From Burkholderiaceae bacterium (lineage in GTDB: Bacteria; Pseudomonadota; Gammaproteobacteria; Burkholderiales; Burkholderiaceae_C), in assembly GCA_014879655.1 (NCBI GenBank), contig JACSRS010000091.1:1-49122 (forward strand): a stretch of 49,122 nt of DNA, written 5' to 3'. The position numbers and the translations under genes are program-made. Below are positions 36,626-46,244 of the stretch, piece by piece. How positions within the stretch are numbered: the stretch's first letter is position 1; each line of letters opens with the position of its first letter. Below the pieces are notes generated by a model that was not told the DNA's origin, searched no databases, and saw only the letters and a list, made by a program, of their open reading frames with translations.

Positions 36626-37444
36626 ATGAATGAACGCCCTCGATCCGACAGTGGCGGACCACAGGATGGGGTGATTACCCGCAAGCGTCGCAAAGGCATC
36701 TACATACTGCCCAATCTGTTCACGCTGGCAGCATTGTTCGGGGGCTTTTATGCGGTTGTGATGGCGATGAATGGTCGCTACGACCTTGCCGCATTCGGGA
36801 TTTTCTGCGCAATGGTGCTTGACAGCCTTGACGGGCGTATCGCGCGGATGACCAACACCCAGAGCGCGTTCGGTGAACAGATGGATTCACTCTCGGACAT
36901 GGTGTCATTTGGCGCTGCACCGGCGCTGATTGCCTACGAATGGGGGCTGAGGGGACTGGGCCGATGGGGCTGGATTGCGGCGTTTGTCTACTGCGCTTGT
37001 GCCGCGCTTCGGCTCGCGCGATTCAATGTCAATACGACTGTGGTTGACAAGCGCTACTTCCAGGGTCTCCCGTCGCCGGCCGCTGCGGCGCTGGTGGCCG
37101 GCTTTATCTGGATCTTTACAGAGGCCGGCTTCAAAGGACATGAAGTCGCTTGGCCGATGTTTGCGCTATCGTTGTATGCTGGGCTGACGATGGTTACGAA
37201 CCTGCCGTTCTACAGCTTCAAGGACGTGCAGATGAAAAAAAGCGTGCCTTTTGCGGTGATTGTGCTGATCGCGCTGGGAATCGCGGTGATCAACATTGAC
37301 CCACCTAAGGTGCTCTTCGGTTTGTTTGTCGTCTATGGTTTCAGCGGCTACTTCGTGTATGGCTGGCGCAAAGCCAAAGGGTTGCAAACCAGCGTCATCA
37401 GCACGTCAACGGACGAGCCCGATGAACGTGGGCTGCACAAGTGA
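36626..37444 (+). CDS. pssA: CDP-diacylglycerol-serine O-phosphatidyltransferase
   Basis: A 272-aa membrane enzyme making phosphatidylserine, precursor of phosphatidylethanolamine. The CDP-alcohol phosphatidyltransferase motif D-G-x2-A-R is seen in VLDSLDGRIARMTNTQSAFG followed by QMDSLSDMVSFGAAPA. About eight hydrophobic helices are visible. GAGGAG lies 7 nt before the ATG at 36626. It is placed between ilvC and leuA, as in many Burkholderiales, but the decarboxylase gene psd, often next to it, is absent here. Confidence 0.92.
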   Translation: MNERPRSDSGGPQDGVITRKRRKGIYILPNLFTLAALFGGFYAVVMAMNGRYDLAAFGIFCAMVLDSLDGRIARMTNTQSAFGEQMDSLSDMVSFGAAPALIAYEWGLRGLGRWGWIAAFVYCACAALRLARFNVNTTVVDKRYFQGLPSPAAAALVAGFIWIFTEAGFKGHEVAWPMFALSLYAGLTMVTNLPFYSFKDVQMKKSVPFAVIVLIALGIAVINIDPPKVLFGLFVVYGFSGYFVYGWRKAKGLQTSVISTSTDEPDERGLHK

Positions 37445-37478
37445 CGTCTGCCGGACCGCTTTGTGCTACATTCGGATT

Positions 37479-37532
37479 ATGATTTTTCGCACATTCTCGC
37501 TACTGCTAACGCCTCCAGGGCGGGATTTGTAG
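37479..37532 (+). CDS. leuL: leuA leader peptide (attenuator peptide)
   Basis: A 17-residue peptide, MIFRTFSLLLTPPGRDL, whose codons 8-10 are three consecutive leucine codons (CTA CTG CTA, 37500-37508), with a fourth leucine at the end. CTA is a rare leucine codon in this G+C-rich genome, which would sharpen ribosome stalling when leucyl-tRNA is scarce. The stop lies in the loop of a possible stem just upstream of an intrinsic terminator. This is the expected layout for transcription attenuation of leuA. Confidence 0.82.
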   Translation: MIFRTFSLLLTPPGRDL

Positions 37533-37548
37533 CGCGCGCGTCAAATCC
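37523..37548 (+). promoter_or_regulatory. Stem overlapping the leuL stop codon (attenuation structure)
   Basis: GGATTTG (37523-37529) pairs with CAAATCC (37542-37548) around a GC-rich loop containing the leader stop. A translating or stalled ribosome would open or mask this stem and so change folding of the downstream terminator. The precise alternative pairing is inference. Confidence 0.5.
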
Positions 37549-37553
37549 GATTC

Positions 37554-37586
37554 AAGGCCCGTATGCGATTGCTGCGGGCCTTTTTT
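37554..37586 (+). terminator. leuA attenuator terminator
   Basis: AAGGCCCG (37554-37561) and CGGGCCTT (37575-37582) form a perfect 8-bp stem, followed by a run of six T (37581-37586). It lies between the leucine leader peptide and leuA, 52 nt before the leuA start. Confidence 0.88.
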
Positions 37587-37638
37587 CTTGTTCCCTCAGG
37601 ATTGCCGACACGATTTTGCTGATTGAAAGGAGTTTCAG

Positions 37639-39177
37639 ATGGCCGACAAATTGATTATTTTCGACACCACGTTGCGCGATGGCGAGCAGTCTCCGGGGGC
37701 GTCAATGACGCGAGACGAGAAACTGCGCATTGCCCGTCAACTGGAGAGGCTGCGGGTCGACGTCATTGAAGCCGGTTTTGCCGCCAGTTCCAATGGCGAC
37801 TTCGAGGCGGTTCAGACCATCGCGAATGCCATTCGCGAGTCGACCATCTGCTCCTTGTCCCGCGCCAATGATCGCGATATCTCCAGGGCGGCCGAAGCGC
37901 TGAAAGGTGCGAACAGCTCCCGCATCCACACCTTTATCGCGACATCGGCGTTGCACATGGAAAAAAAGCTGCGCATGACGCCCGAACAGGTGCTGGAGCA
38001 GGCGAAGCAGTCGGTGAGGTTTGCGCGCAATCTGGTGGCGGATGTCGAGTTCAGCCCCGAAGACGGTTATCGCAGTGACATGGACTTCCTCTGCAAGGTT
38101 CTGGAGGTGGTCATTCAGGAAGGCGCGACGACGATCAATGTGCCTGACACGGTCGGGTATGCCGTTCCGGAACTCTACGGGGAATTCATCCGTACGCTGC
38201 GGGAGCGCATTCCCAATTCAGACAAGGCGATCTGGTCGGTGCACTGCCACAATGATCTGGGCATGGCAGTTGCCAACTCGCTGGCGGGCGTCAAGATCGG
38301 TGGGGCCCGTCAGGTCGAGTGCACGATCAACGGTCTCGGCGAGCGCGCGGGCAACTGTTCACTTGAGGAGATCGTCATGGCGGTCAAAACCCGCAAGGAC
38401 TACTTCAATCTCGAGATGAACATCGACCCGGTTCATATCGTTGCCGCCAGTCGGATGGTCAGCCAGACGACCGGTTTCGTGGTGCAGCCGAACAAGGCGG
38501 TGGTGGGTGCCAATGCCTTTGCCCATGCTTCGGGTATTCACCAGGACGGCGTTCTCAAGGCACGCGATACCTATGAAATCATGCGTGCCGAGGACGTGGG
38601 CTGGAGCGCCAACAAGATCGTGCTGGGGAAGTTGAGCGGGCGCAATGCCTTCAAGCAGCGGCTTCAGGAACTGGGCGTGAGCCTCGACAGTGAGATGGAA
38701 ATCAACGCAGCATTTGCCCGCTTCAAGGAACTGGCCGATCGCAAAAGCGAGATCTTCGACGAGGATATTCTTGCGTTGGTGAGTGATGAGAGCATCACCA
38801 GCGAGAAGGAGCAGTACGGTTTTGTGTCGCTTTCCCAGCACAGTGAAACCGGCGAGCGACCGCATGCGAGCATCGTGATCACGGTGGACGGCAAGGAAAC
38901 ACACGGCGATTCGGACGGAAACGGTCCGGTCGATGCTTCACTGAAGGCGATCGAGTCGCAAGTCAAGAGCGGTGCAGAGATGATTCTCTATTCCGTGAAT
39001 GCCATCAGTGGCTCCACCGAGAGTCAAGGCGAGGTGACCGTACGGCTACAGAACAGCGGGCGAGTGGTCAACGGCGTGGGCGCCGACCCTGACATCGTCG
39101 TGGCATCTGCGAAAGCTTATCTCAGTGCCCTCAACAAGTTACACAGCAAAGCCGACAGGGTTGCGGCACAAGGATAG
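37639..39177 (+). CDS. leuA: 2-isopropylmalate synthase
   Basis: A 512-aa enzyme that condenses 2-oxoisovalerate with acetyl-CoA, the first committed step of leucine synthesis. The catalytic barrel opens [16 protein letters not shown]. The metal-binding HCH motif is [16 protein letters not shown] and the substrate loop is [15 protein letters not shown]. The C-terminal regulatory domain for leucine feedback (about 390-500) ends near [27 protein letters not shown] lies before the ATG at 37639. Expression is probably controlled by the leuL attenuator just upstream. Confidence 0.96.
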   Translation: MADKLIIFDTTLRDGEQSPGASMTRDEKLRIARQLERLRVDVIEAGFAASSNGDFEAVQTIANAIRESTICSLSRANDRDISRAAEALKGANSSRIHTFIATSALHMEKKLRMTPEQVLEQAKQSVRFARNLVADVEFSPEDGYRSDMDFLCKVLEVVIQEGATTINVPDTVGYAVPELYGEFIRTLRERIPNSDKAIWSVHCHNDLGMAVANSLAGVKIGGARQVECTINGLGERAGNCSLEEIVMAVKTRKDYFNLEMNIDPVHIVAASRMVSQTTGFVVQPNKAVVGANAFAHASGIHQDGVLKARDTYEIMRAEDVGWSANKIVLGKLSGRNAFKQRLQELGVSLDSEMEINAAFARFKELADRKSEIFDEDILALVSDESITSEKEQYGFVSLSQHSETGERPHASIVITVDGKETHGDSDGNGPVDASLKAIESQVKSGAEMILYSVNAISGSTESQGEVTVRLQNSGRVVNGVGADPDIVVASAKAYLSALNKLHSKADRVAAQG

Positions 39178-39198
39178 GGTAAACACTTATATTGGATC

Positions 39199-39224
39199 AC
39201 TTGCCTGAGGAATATCGGGCAAGT
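39199..39224 (+). terminator. Weak hairpin downstream of leuA
   Basis: ACTTGCC (39199-39205) pairs with GGCAAGT (39218-39224), 21 nt after the leuA stop and followed by ATTTGATG. The lack of a full T-run makes it a weak terminator candidate. Confidence 0.4.
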
Positions 39225-39324
39225 ATTTGATGTTGCGTAATATTTTTCTTTCTATACACTTGGGGTCGGTTGCTTGCTTCTGACATGGGCGAACTCCGGA
39301 AACCGATCCCAAGGTGAATCATCA

Positions 39325-40356
39325 ATGATCCGAATTTCTCCTCTCTTCACATTTGTTCTCGTTGTCGCTTCATTGCTTGCCGGGCCGGCGGCAGCTGGCG
39401 AAAAAAACAAATCTTCCGGCGTTTCGAAAACGAAATCGGCCAAGAGCAGTTCCGCTGCGAAGTCGGGCCGGCAAACGGCTCGCGTTTCAAGCAAACGTCC
39501 GGTGGTTGCAGCGACGAAAGTCGAACCCAAGGCTTCTTATGGTCAGTTGGCAGGGCTGCATGACACGCAGGACCCGCTCGACCTGAAGTCCAGTGTCGCG
39601 CTGGTGGTGGACCAGGATACGCACGAAGTACTTTTCCGGAAAAACGAAAACGCCGTATTGCCGATTGCATCGCTGACCAAATTGATGACCGGCCTTGTCA
39701 TCACGGAAGCCCGGTTGCCGATGGACGAGGTGCTGGTCATCACGCAGGATGACGTCGATACCGAAAAAGGTAGTCGCTCGCGTCTGAATGTCGGCACGCA
39801 ACTCAGCCGGGGCGAGTTGCTGCACCTGGCACTGATGTCCAGCGAAAACCGCGCGGCGCACGCGTTGGGGCGAACCTATCCGGGTGGCCTGCAGGCTTTC
39901 GTCAATCAGATGAACATTCGGGCCTTGTCACTGGGGATGCGTGACACCCGCTACGTCGAACCCACCGGGCTTTCCAGTCGCAACCAGTCCAGCGCCAAGG
40001 ACCTCGCGACCTTGGTTGCTGCGGCCTACACCGACCCCACGCTTCGTGAACTGTCCACATCCCCCGGTCATGAAGTGGAAGTTGGCCGGCGCACGCTGCA
40101 GTACAACAACACCAACCGGCTGGTGAAAAACCCGACCTGGGATATCGGACTGCAAAAGACTGGCTATATCTCGGAAGCGGGCCAGTGTCTGGTGATGCAG
40201 GCAAAGGTGGCCGGTCGCAAGCTGATCATGGTGTTCCTTGATTCACAGGGCAAGCTCAGCCGGATCGCGGATGCCGAACGGGTGCGCCGCTGGCTTGAAA
40301 ACGCGTCTCCGACATCGATCAGTCAGACGCTGACCGCAGTCAAAGCCAGCAGCTGA
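39325..40356 (+). CDS. pbpG: D-alanyl-D-alanine endopeptidase (PBP7/PbpG-type)
   Basis: A 343-aa periplasmic serine peptidase of the S11 family that cuts D-Ala-mDAP cross-links in peptidoglycan. A signal peptide covers about residues 1-24 (FVLVVASLLAGPAAAG). The active-site SxxK is in PIASLTKLMTG, SxN in MSSENRAAHAL and KTG in LQKTGYISEAG. A basic Ser/Lys-rich linker (25-75) precedes the catalytic domain. The ATG at 39325 is preferred because upstream in-frame codons lack a signal-peptide pattern. Confidence 0.9.
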   Translation: MIRISPLFTFVLVVASLLAGPAAAGEKNKSSGVSKTKSAKSSSAAKSGRQTARVSSKRPVVAATKVEPKASYGQLAGLHDTQDPLDLKSSVALVVDQDTHEVLFRKNENAVLPIASLTKLMTGLVITEARLPMDEVLVITQDDVDTEKGSRSRLNVGTQLSRGELLHLALMSSENRAAHALGRTYPGGLQAFVNQMNIRALSLGMRDTRYVEPTGLSSRNQSSAKDLATLVAAAYTDPTLRELSTSPGHEVEVGRRTLQYNNTNRLVKNPTWDIGLQKTGYISEAGQCLVMQAKVAGRKLIMVFLDSQGKLSRIADAERVRRWLENASPTSISQTLTAVKASS

Positions 40357-40358
40357 GT

Positions 40359-41138
40359 TCAACCGCCTGTGTACCCCATCCGTCTGGATATCTCTGCGGT
40401 TGTAGCCTGAAGTCGGGGCAGCCAGCTCTCGTCCAGGCGATCTGCAGGCGCTGAAATTGACAATCCGGCGACCAGTTTTCCCTGGTCGTCGCGAATGCCA
40501 CTGGCAATGCAGCGCACACCCAGTTCCAGTTCCTCGTTGTCGCGGGCAATACCGCTTTGGCGCGTCTTGGCCAACTCCCGTTCCATGGCGGCCAGTTGCG
40601 TGATGCTGTTGCGGGTATGCCCGGCCAGACCGGTTCGAGCCGTATAGGCGCGCAGGCGTTGAGCGTCGTCCGCCGCCAAAAACAGCTTGCCGACAGAAGT
40701 CAGGTGCAAAGGCGCGCGGCCACCGATAGCGCGGACCACCTGCATCCCCGACCGTTCGCTGTAGGCCCGTTCCACATAGACGATTTCGTCGCCCTGGCGC
40801 ACGCTGAGATTGACTGGTTGCTGAATCTGCGTATGCAGTTCCCGCATCGGCTGCAAGGCCGCTTCGCGCACACTCAGCCGACTCTTGACCAGGTTGCCAA
40901 GTTCGAGCAGACGCAGGCCAAGGCGGTAGGTCCCCGCTTCCGGGCGATCGACAAACCGGCCCGCTACCAGGTCATTCAGGATGCGATGCGTGGTTGAAGG
41001 GTGCAACCCGGTGAGCGCGCTGATGTCTTTCAGCGACATGGCTTCTTCCCTGGATGCAAGCACGTCAATCAGCGCGAACATGCGCTCCATGACCTGGATT
41101 GCCGGAGTGGGTGCAAGGGTGGTGTCTGTTTTACGCAT
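40359..41138 (-). CDS. IclR-family transcriptional regulator
   Basis: A 259-aa regulator. The N-terminal winged helix (about 12-75) reads LIDVLASREEAMSLKDISAL, then GLHPSTTHRILNDLVAGRF. The C-terminal effector-binding domain contains VNLSVRQGDEIVYVERAYS, PLHLTSVGKLFLA and RCIASGIRDDQGKLVAGLSISAP. IclR proteins sense small organic acids or aromatics. No metabolic gene adjoins it divergently, so its target is unknown. A palindrome that could be its own operator lies just upstream. Confidence 0.9.
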   Translation of the reverse strand: MRKTDTTLAPTPAIQVMERMFALIDVLASREEAMSLKDISALTGLHPSTTHRILNDLVAGRFVDRPEAGTYRLGLRLLELGNLVKSRLSVREAALQPMRELHTQIQQPVNLSVRQGDEIVYVERAYSERSGMQVVRAIGGRAPLHLTSVGKLFLAADDAQRLRAYTARTGLAGHTRNSITQLAAMERELAKTRQSGIARDNEELELGVRCIASGIRDDQGKLVAGLSISAPADRLDESWLPRLQATTAEISRRMGYTGG

Positions 41139-41170
41139 GGCGGGACGACCTCATTTGATCGTCATTTTAT

Positions 41171-41193
41171 CTGGTGAAATCTAAGTTCACCGG
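41171..41193. promoter_or_regulatory. Palindrome upstream of the IclR gene, possible operator
   Basis: CTGGTGAA (41171-41178) and TTCACCGG (41186-41193) are inverted repeats with one mismatch and a 7-nt spacer, 33 nt before the regulator's ATG. The size and position suit an IclR-type autoregulatory site. It also lies after the bpt stop, but lacks a T-run. Confidence 0.45.
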
Positions 41194-41208
41194 ATTCGGC
41201 GCGTGCGC

Positions 41209-41937
41209 TTAGTCGGGGCCAGGCTGCCACTGACCATTCTGGAAGACCTCGTTGGGTTTGAAGCCTGCCTTGTAGTTCATCTTGCTGCTTTCTTCGATCC
41301 AGTAACCCAAGTACAGACAGGAAAGGCCCAACTGGCGCGCCTGGTCAATTTGCCACAGAACACTGTAAGTCCCATAGCATGCACCGGACTCCGGTTCGTA
41401 AAAGGTGTACACGGCCGATACACCATCCGTCAGTACATCCAGGATGGACACCATTTTCAAGGCGCCGGATTCCGGGTCGCGGAATTCCACGAGACGCGAA
41501 TTCACGCGGCTTTGCAGGAGGAATTGGGTGTACTGGTCGATGCTGTCGTGATCCATGCCACCGCCGGCATGCCGGTGGTTCTGGTAACGCAGGTACAACT
41601 GATAATGTTCGGGAACGAAGCAGAGCTTCTGCACCCGCGCTTGCAGCCGGCTGTGGCGCTTCCAGGCACGGCGCTGGCTTCTGTCGGGTTTAAAGCTGAC
41701 GGCATTCACCCGGATCGGCACACATGCATGACAGCCATCGCAATAGGGCCGGTAAGTGAACATGCCACTGCGCCGGAAACCATTGAGCACCAGTCCGAAG
41801 TAGGCGTCGTTATGGATCAGGTGGCTGGGCGTCGCCACCTGCGAGCGTGCCAAGCGGTTCGGGAGATAGCTGCAGGGGTAGGCGGCGGTTGCGTAGAACT
41901 GCAGGGTTTGAAGCGGAAGATCCTGAAGATGCGTCAC
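41209..41937 (-). CDS. bpt: Aspartate/glutamate leucyl-tRNA-protein transferase
   Basis: A 242-aa enzyme that adds leucine to proteins with N-terminal Asp or Glu, making them N-degrons for ClpAP. The N-terminus [20 protein letters not shown] and the cysteine-rich block [15 protein letters not shown] are diagnostic, as are the C-terminal [19 protein letters not shown] and a short tail. The start is GTG at 41937, which overlaps the aat stop by 3-4 nt (GTGA). The open frame continues upstream inside aat without similarity. Confidence 0.92.
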   Translation of the reverse strand: MTHLQDLPLQTLQFYATAAYPCSYLPNRLARSQVATPSHLIHNDAYFGLVLNGFRRSGMFTYRPYCDGCHACVPIRVNAVSFKPDRSQRRAWKRHSRLQARVQKLCFVPEHYQLYLRYQNHRHAGGGMDHDSIDQYTQFLLQSRVNSRLVEFRDPESGALKMVSILDVLTDGVSAVYTFYEPESGACYGTYSVLWQIDQARQLGLSCLYLGYWIEESSKMNYKAGFKPNEVFQNGQWQPGPD

Positions 41938-42788
41938 GACGGAACAGTCTCTCGGGTCAGCAAGTGCTGCCAGTATAGGTGCTTGAATTGCCAGGCCGGT
42001 CCGGGCAACTCGCGGTCCTGCGCGACCCTGTCCAGAAACAAACCCCGAGAAATTTCGCGGGCGCCGAGCGAATGCAGATGACGCGTATTCTGCTGGCAAT
42101 CGATCATCCGGACGCCACTGGCCCGACAGAAGGCGATCAGCGCCGACAGGGCAATCTTGGAGGCATCGGATACCCGAGAAAACATCGATTCACCGAACAC
42201 TGCACGGCCGAGGGCTACACAGTACAGGCCGCCCACCAGTTGCCCATCGATCCAGGTCTCCACGCTGTGGGCGAAACCCGCATCATGCATTCGGCGATAG
42301 GCCTGCACCATGTCCGGAACAATCCAGGTACTGTCCTGACCGGCAGGACCGCGCCTTGCGCATGCTGCGATCACCTCGGCAAACGCTGAATCCATGCGAA
42401 TCTCGCAAGTCGTCGACCCGGCAAACCGTAGCAAGGCCTTGCGCAAGGAGCGATGCAGCTTGAAGTCGTCGACATTCAGCACCATCCGCGGATCGGGACT
42501 CCACCACAAGATCGGCTGATCGTCGTTGAACCACGGGAAGATGCCGCTGCTGTACGCCGCGTACAGGGATTTCACATCCAGCGCCCCACCGCCCGCCAGC
42601 AAGCCCGGCGCAGGTGAGCCAAGACCCCATGCCTGGGAGGGTGGTGGGAAGGGTTCGCCCGGTTCAAGCCAGGTGAGTTGGGTTGCCAAGATCTGTGGAA
42701 GGTATGGGTCCGAACGACCGGTGTTCGACAAGTCTATCCTCTTGAATATTCTTGGCCTGGGACGCTCAGTGCACCCGGTTTGTTTCAA
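41934..42788 (-). CDS. aat: Leucyl/phenylalanyl-tRNA-protein transferase
   Basis: A 284-aa reading frame for the enzyme that adds Leu or Phe to N-terminal Lys or Arg. Family motifs are [22 protein letters not shown], split here as [18 protein letters not shown] and [14 protein letters not shown], then [19 protein letters not shown] and [17 protein letters not shown]. The family normally begins near [13 protein letters not shown], so about 34 extra N-terminal residues result from using the ATG at 42788; a TTG at 42689 is the alternative. Together with bpt it forms an N-end-rule module. Confidence 0.9.
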   Translation of the reverse strand: MKQTGCTERPRPRIFKRIDLSNTGRSDPYLPQILATQLTWLEPGEPFPPPSQAWGLGSPAPGLLAGGGALDVKSLYAAYSSGIFPWFNDDQPILWWSPDPRMVLNVDDFKLHRSLRKALLRFAGSTTCEIRMDSAFAEVIAACARRGPAGQDSTWIVPDMVQAYRRMHDAGFAHSVETWIDGQLVGGLYCVALGRAVFGESMFSRVSDASKIALSALIAFCRASGVRMIDCQQNTRHLHSLGAREISRGLFLDRVAQDRELPGPAWQFKHLYWQHLLTRETVPS

Positions 42789-42865
42789 CTATGGGGCAGC
42801 CCCGTCCTTCATGATCAGTCCGCGGCAAGCGTGGTAACGTCTGCCACTTTGCGCGGGCATTTCTG

Positions 42866-43477
42866 ATGAATTCTCAATCCCATTTCACCGAAGCGGGTCC
42901 GAACTTGCACCCTGATCCGACCTCCCGCCGGCATCAGTTGATTCCGTTTGCCTTTGCCCTCCTGCTCGCCGGCGTCCTGATGCCCGCCGGTGCGGCTGAC
43001 GTCACCGGGGAAAAAACCGAGAAACCATCGGTCTGGGATGCGCCAGAACCCTGGCGGACAGACCGCATCTATTTCCAGACCAGCGTGTATACCGCGCACT
43101 TCAACCCCAGCCCGGATCACGTCAACAACCAGCACCTGTTGAATCTCGAATGGCGGTTTCAGGACCGACCGCGCTATGGTCAGTGGGTCGCGGGCCTCGC
43201 AGGATTTGCTAATTCCTTCGGTCAGCCTTCCCAGTACCTGTATGGCGGCTGGCTGGCCAGACCTTTCGACAAGCTCCAGCCCCTGTATTTCAAGATCACC
43301 GCAGGCGTGTTGCACGGCTACGAGGGCGAGTACAAGAACAAGATACCGTTCAACAGTTCTGGCTACGCGCCAGCCGTCCTTCCGTCGATGGGCTATTGCA
43401 TCAACCGGTTCTGCTCTGAACTGGTGCTGTTCGGGACGGCCGGTGCGATGTTGACCCTGGGCCTGACCCTTCCCTGA
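42866..43477 (+). CDS. Conserved exported protein, possible outer-membrane beta-barrel
   Basis: A 203-aa protein with a hydrophobic N-terminal stretch (about 25-43, FAFALLLAGVLMPAGAAD) fitting a late signal sequence. The mature part has WRTDRIYFQTSVYTAHFNP, YGQWVAGLAGFANSFGQPS, YLYGGWLARPFD and GVLHGYEGEYKNKIPFN, with alternating aromatic residues as in small beta-barrels. Related Burkholderiales proteins are, as I recall, labelled sn-glycerol-3-phosphate transporters, but the sequence shows no transporter fold. I leave the function open. It is divergent from aat. Confidence 0.7.
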   Translation: MNSQSHFTEAGPNLHPDPTSRRHQLIPFAFALLLAGVLMPAGAADVTGEKTEKPSVWDAPEPWRTDRIYFQTSVYTAHFNPSPDHVNNQHLLNLEWRFQDRPRYGQWVAGLAGFANSFGQPSQYLYGGWLARPFDKLQPLYFKITAGVLHGYEGEYKNKIPFNSSGYAPAVLPSMGYCINRFCSELVLFGTAGAMLTLGLTLP

Positions 43478-43718
43478 GCCGCCATGGCGGTTGACGTCTG
43501 CCCTGCGATCGGCAAGCCGGTGCCACCGTGCCGATTTCTGAAGGTTCGCTGCCCCGCAAACTGGCGGGAGGGTCCTCTGATTCCACGTTCAGATGCGACT
43601 GCTCATCGGTGATGCTGTAAATTTCGAGGGGTGGTTGGCGTTTCGAACGGATGAATACGATCACCGGCTGATTGGCTCACCGCAGCTTCTTGTACCTGTT
43701 GCACTTGGGAGTCCCTGT
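43478..43718. other. Intergenic region with a 12-bp palindrome
   Basis: A perfect palindrome CCGCCATGGCGG (43479-43490) directly follows the preceding stop codon. The rest of this 241-nt gap shows no gene, clear promoter or T-run terminator. GGGAG (43707-43711) is the ribosome binding site of the following gene. Confidence 0.45.
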
Positions 43719-46244
43719 ATGAAAAGTAGCCGTCTGCGCGCCCCGGTATTCCTCGTTTCAGCAATTTTCTCGGTTGGTTCAGCCGCGCTGCATGCTCAGA
43801 TCCCCGGCACCGCGACCACTGCGGCAAATCCGGCTGCTGCTGCCATACCTGCCGATCCTTGGCCGCGGCAGATCAGCCTTTCCAATGCAACGGTGCTGAT
43901 GTACCAGCCCCAGGTCAGCCAGTGGGCAGGCAACCTGATCACCTTCAAGTCGGCGCTGGGCATCAAGCAAAAGGGCGTCAAGGACGAAACGTTCGGCGTG
44001 ATGTTCGCGACAGCACGAACCCAGGTCGACAAGGTCAGCCGCACGGTGGTTTTTGAAAACCTTCAGATCACCAAATCGGTGTTTCCGACGCTGGCTGATG
44101 GCGGTGCCGCCTACACGGCCGAATTGCAGTCAGCGGTGGCCGGCAATGTGCGTACCATCTCGCTGGACAGGCTGAGCCGTTCCCTGGCACTCAACGGCGT
44201 CAAGCCGCCGACGGTCAATGTGCGCAACAACCCGCCTGCCGTGGTCATCAGCTATTCGCCAGCCATTCTGGTGCCCATCGACGGCGCGCCGGTGCTGAAA
44301 CCTGTTGCGGGACAAGCCGGGCTGAGCCGGGTGATCAACACCAAGGCGCTGATCGTTCGCGCTGACGCCGGGTCCGCTTACTACCTGCACGTGTACAACG
44401 GCTGGCTGACCGCGAAGGCCATCGAAGGACCATGGACCCGCGCCAGTTCGACGCCGGCGGGATTGGACACACTGGCGGCGCAACTGGCCAAAACCGGTGA
44501 GGTGGACTTGCTCGCCGGCAACCCTAAAGCCAATCCCAGGCCCTCGCTGGCTGGTGGCGTGCCAACCATCGTCACCAGCCAGACGCCCACCGAACTGATC
44601 GTCTTCAACGGCCAGCCCGATCTCGTGCCCGTGACGGGCACGGGTCTGCTATGGGCGACCAACACAACGTCAGACGTATTCGTCGACACCCGCAACAGCC
44701 AGTATTACGTCTTGCTGGCCGGCCGCTGGTTTACCGCCGGCGGTCTCAACGGGCCCTGGAGCCATGTCGCCAGCACCTTGTTGCCGGCCGATTTTGCAAA
44801 AATTCCGCCCGGTACACCGGCTGCTGCCGTATTGCCAACGGTGGCGGGTACACCACAGGCACAGGAAGCCGTGATCGAAAACACTATTCCGCAAACCGCG
44901 ACAGTCAAGCGCGAAGGCGGTCCGCAGTTCACGCCTCGCTTTGACGGCGCGCCGCAGTACTCGCCGATTGCGAACACATCGCTGTCGTATGTGGTCAATT
45001 CGTCGCCACCCGTGATTCAGGTGTCTGAAAACGCCTGGTACGCGGTACAGGCCGGCATCTGGTTCATGGCCAGCAGCCTGACCGGGCCCTGGTCGGTGGC
45101 CACAGCCGTACCCGACATCATCTACACAATTCCACCGTCATCGCCGCTCTATTACGTGACCTACGTACAGATTTACGACGCGACGCCGCAGTACGTCTAC
45201 ACCGGCTACACCCCCGGTTATCTGGGCACCGTGGTGGGCGCCGACGGCACCGTGGTCTACGGCACGGGGTACGATTACACGCCTTGGATCGGCTCCTACT
45301 GGTACGCGCCACCTTATACCTATGGACTGGCGGCGGCGCCTGTCTATAACCCCTATGTGGGTTTTACGTTCGGCTTCGGAATCGGTCTTGCCACGGCGGC
45401 GTGGTGGGGCGGTGCCTGGTATCACCCGGGTTACTGGGGCGGTGGCTTTGGCTGCTGCGGAGTGGCCAGTGCCAATGTTTACGGGCATTGGGGCGCAACC
45501 GCCTATTCCGGCACCCGTTCCTGGTACGCCGGCGGTGGGGTCGCGGGTACGCGAGGCAGTGGCGTGTATTCCAACGCCCGTACCGGTGTTTCCGGCAGCT
45601 ACGCAGCCGGTCGCCAGTACAACGCGTGGACCGGGAACGCTACTCGCGGCTACGACCGCACGATGAATACGCCTGCAGGTGGCTCGGGCAATGTAGCGCG
45701 AGGCGCCAACTACAACACCTACACCGGTCAGCGCTCCTACGGCTCCAGCGCTTCGTTCACCGGTGCGGGCGGCAGTTCGATCAATCGCACGGCTGGAGCC
45801 ACGGCGGGACCAAAGGGCGTGGCACGCGGTTCGCAAACCACCACCTACAACGCCAAAACCGGTGAAACGCACACCTGGAACAACGGCCGACCCGCGGGCA
45901 ATGATCACTATGGCGACAACAGTGGCAACGTCTTCCGCAGCGACGGCAGTGGCGGATGGCAGCAGCACTCGGCGAGCGGATGGGGCGCTGCTTCGGGAGA
46001 CACGTCTTTTGCCGACCGGGAATCTCAGGCCAGGGGCGCCGGTGATTCGGCCTTCGGTGGTTTCAGCAGTGCCGCCCACTCGGGTGGCCTTTTCGGTGGC
46101 GGGGGCCTGTTTGGTGGAGGCAACCGGTTTGGCGGAGGTGGCGGTTTCGATGGCGGCGCATTCAGGGGCGGCGGCGGATTTGGCGGCCGTTTTGGCGGCG
46201 GTGGCTTCGGAGGCGGAGGTTTCCGCGGTGGTGGCAGGCGTTGA
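43719..46244 (+). CDS. Large exported protein with repeated GPW modules and a glycine-rich C-terminus
   Basis: An 841-aa protein with a signal peptide (about 1-25, ending ALHAQ). The first half contains three spaced copies of a module ending in GPW: YNGWLTAKAIEGPWTRA (about 226-242), AGRWFTAGGLNGPWSHV (about 333-349) and AGIWFMASSLTGPWSVA (about 446-462). A Tyr/Pro-rich region and a hydrophobic Gly-rich patch (about 540-585) follow. Then come NAxTG-type repeats and a tail made almost entirely of Gly and Phe. Similar Burkholderiales proteins are sometimes labelled carbohydrate-binding family V/XII; I recall this but cannot verify it. It is likely periplasmic or surface located. GGGAG precedes the ATG at 43719. 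Confidence 0.78.
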   Translation: MKSSRLRAPVFLVSAIFSVGSAALHAQIPGTATTAANPAAAAIPADPWPRQISLSNATVLMYQPQVSQWAGNLITFKSALGIKQKGVKDETFGVMFATARTQVDKVSRTVVFENLQITKSVFPTLADGGAAYTAELQSAVAGNVRTISLDRLSRSLALNGVKPPTVNVRNNPPAVVISYSPAILVPIDGAPVLKPVAGQAGLSRVINTKALIVRADAGSAYYLHVYNGWLTAKAIEGPWTRASSTPAGLDTLAAQLAKTGEVDLLAGNPKANPRPSLAGGVPTIVTSQTPTELIVFNGQPDLVPVTGTGLLWATNTTSDVFVDTRNSQYYVLLAGRWFTAGGLNGPWSHVASTLLPADFAKIPPGTPAAAVLPTVAGTPQAQEAVIENTIPQTATVKREGGPQFTPRFDGAPQYSPIANTSLSYVVNSSPPVIQVSENAWYAVQAGIWFMASSLTGPWSVATAVPDIIYTIPPSSPLYYVTYVQIYDATPQYVYTGYTPGYLGTVVGADGTVVYGTGYDYTPWIGSYWYAPPYTYGLAAAPVYNPYVGFTFGFGIGLATAAWWGGAWYHPGYWGGGFGCCGVASANVYGHWGATAYSGTRSWYAGGGVAGTRGSGVYSNARTGVSGSYAAGRQYNAWTGNATRGYDRTMNTPAGGSGNVARGANYNTYTGQRSYGSSASFTGAGGSSINRTAGATAGPKGVARGSQTTTYNAKTGETHTWNNGRPAGNDHYGDNSGNVFRSDGSGGWQQHSASGWGAASGDTSFADRESQARGAGDSAFGGFSSAAHSGGLFGGGGLFGGGNRFGGGGGFDGGAFRGGGGFGGRFGGGGFGGGGFRGGGRR

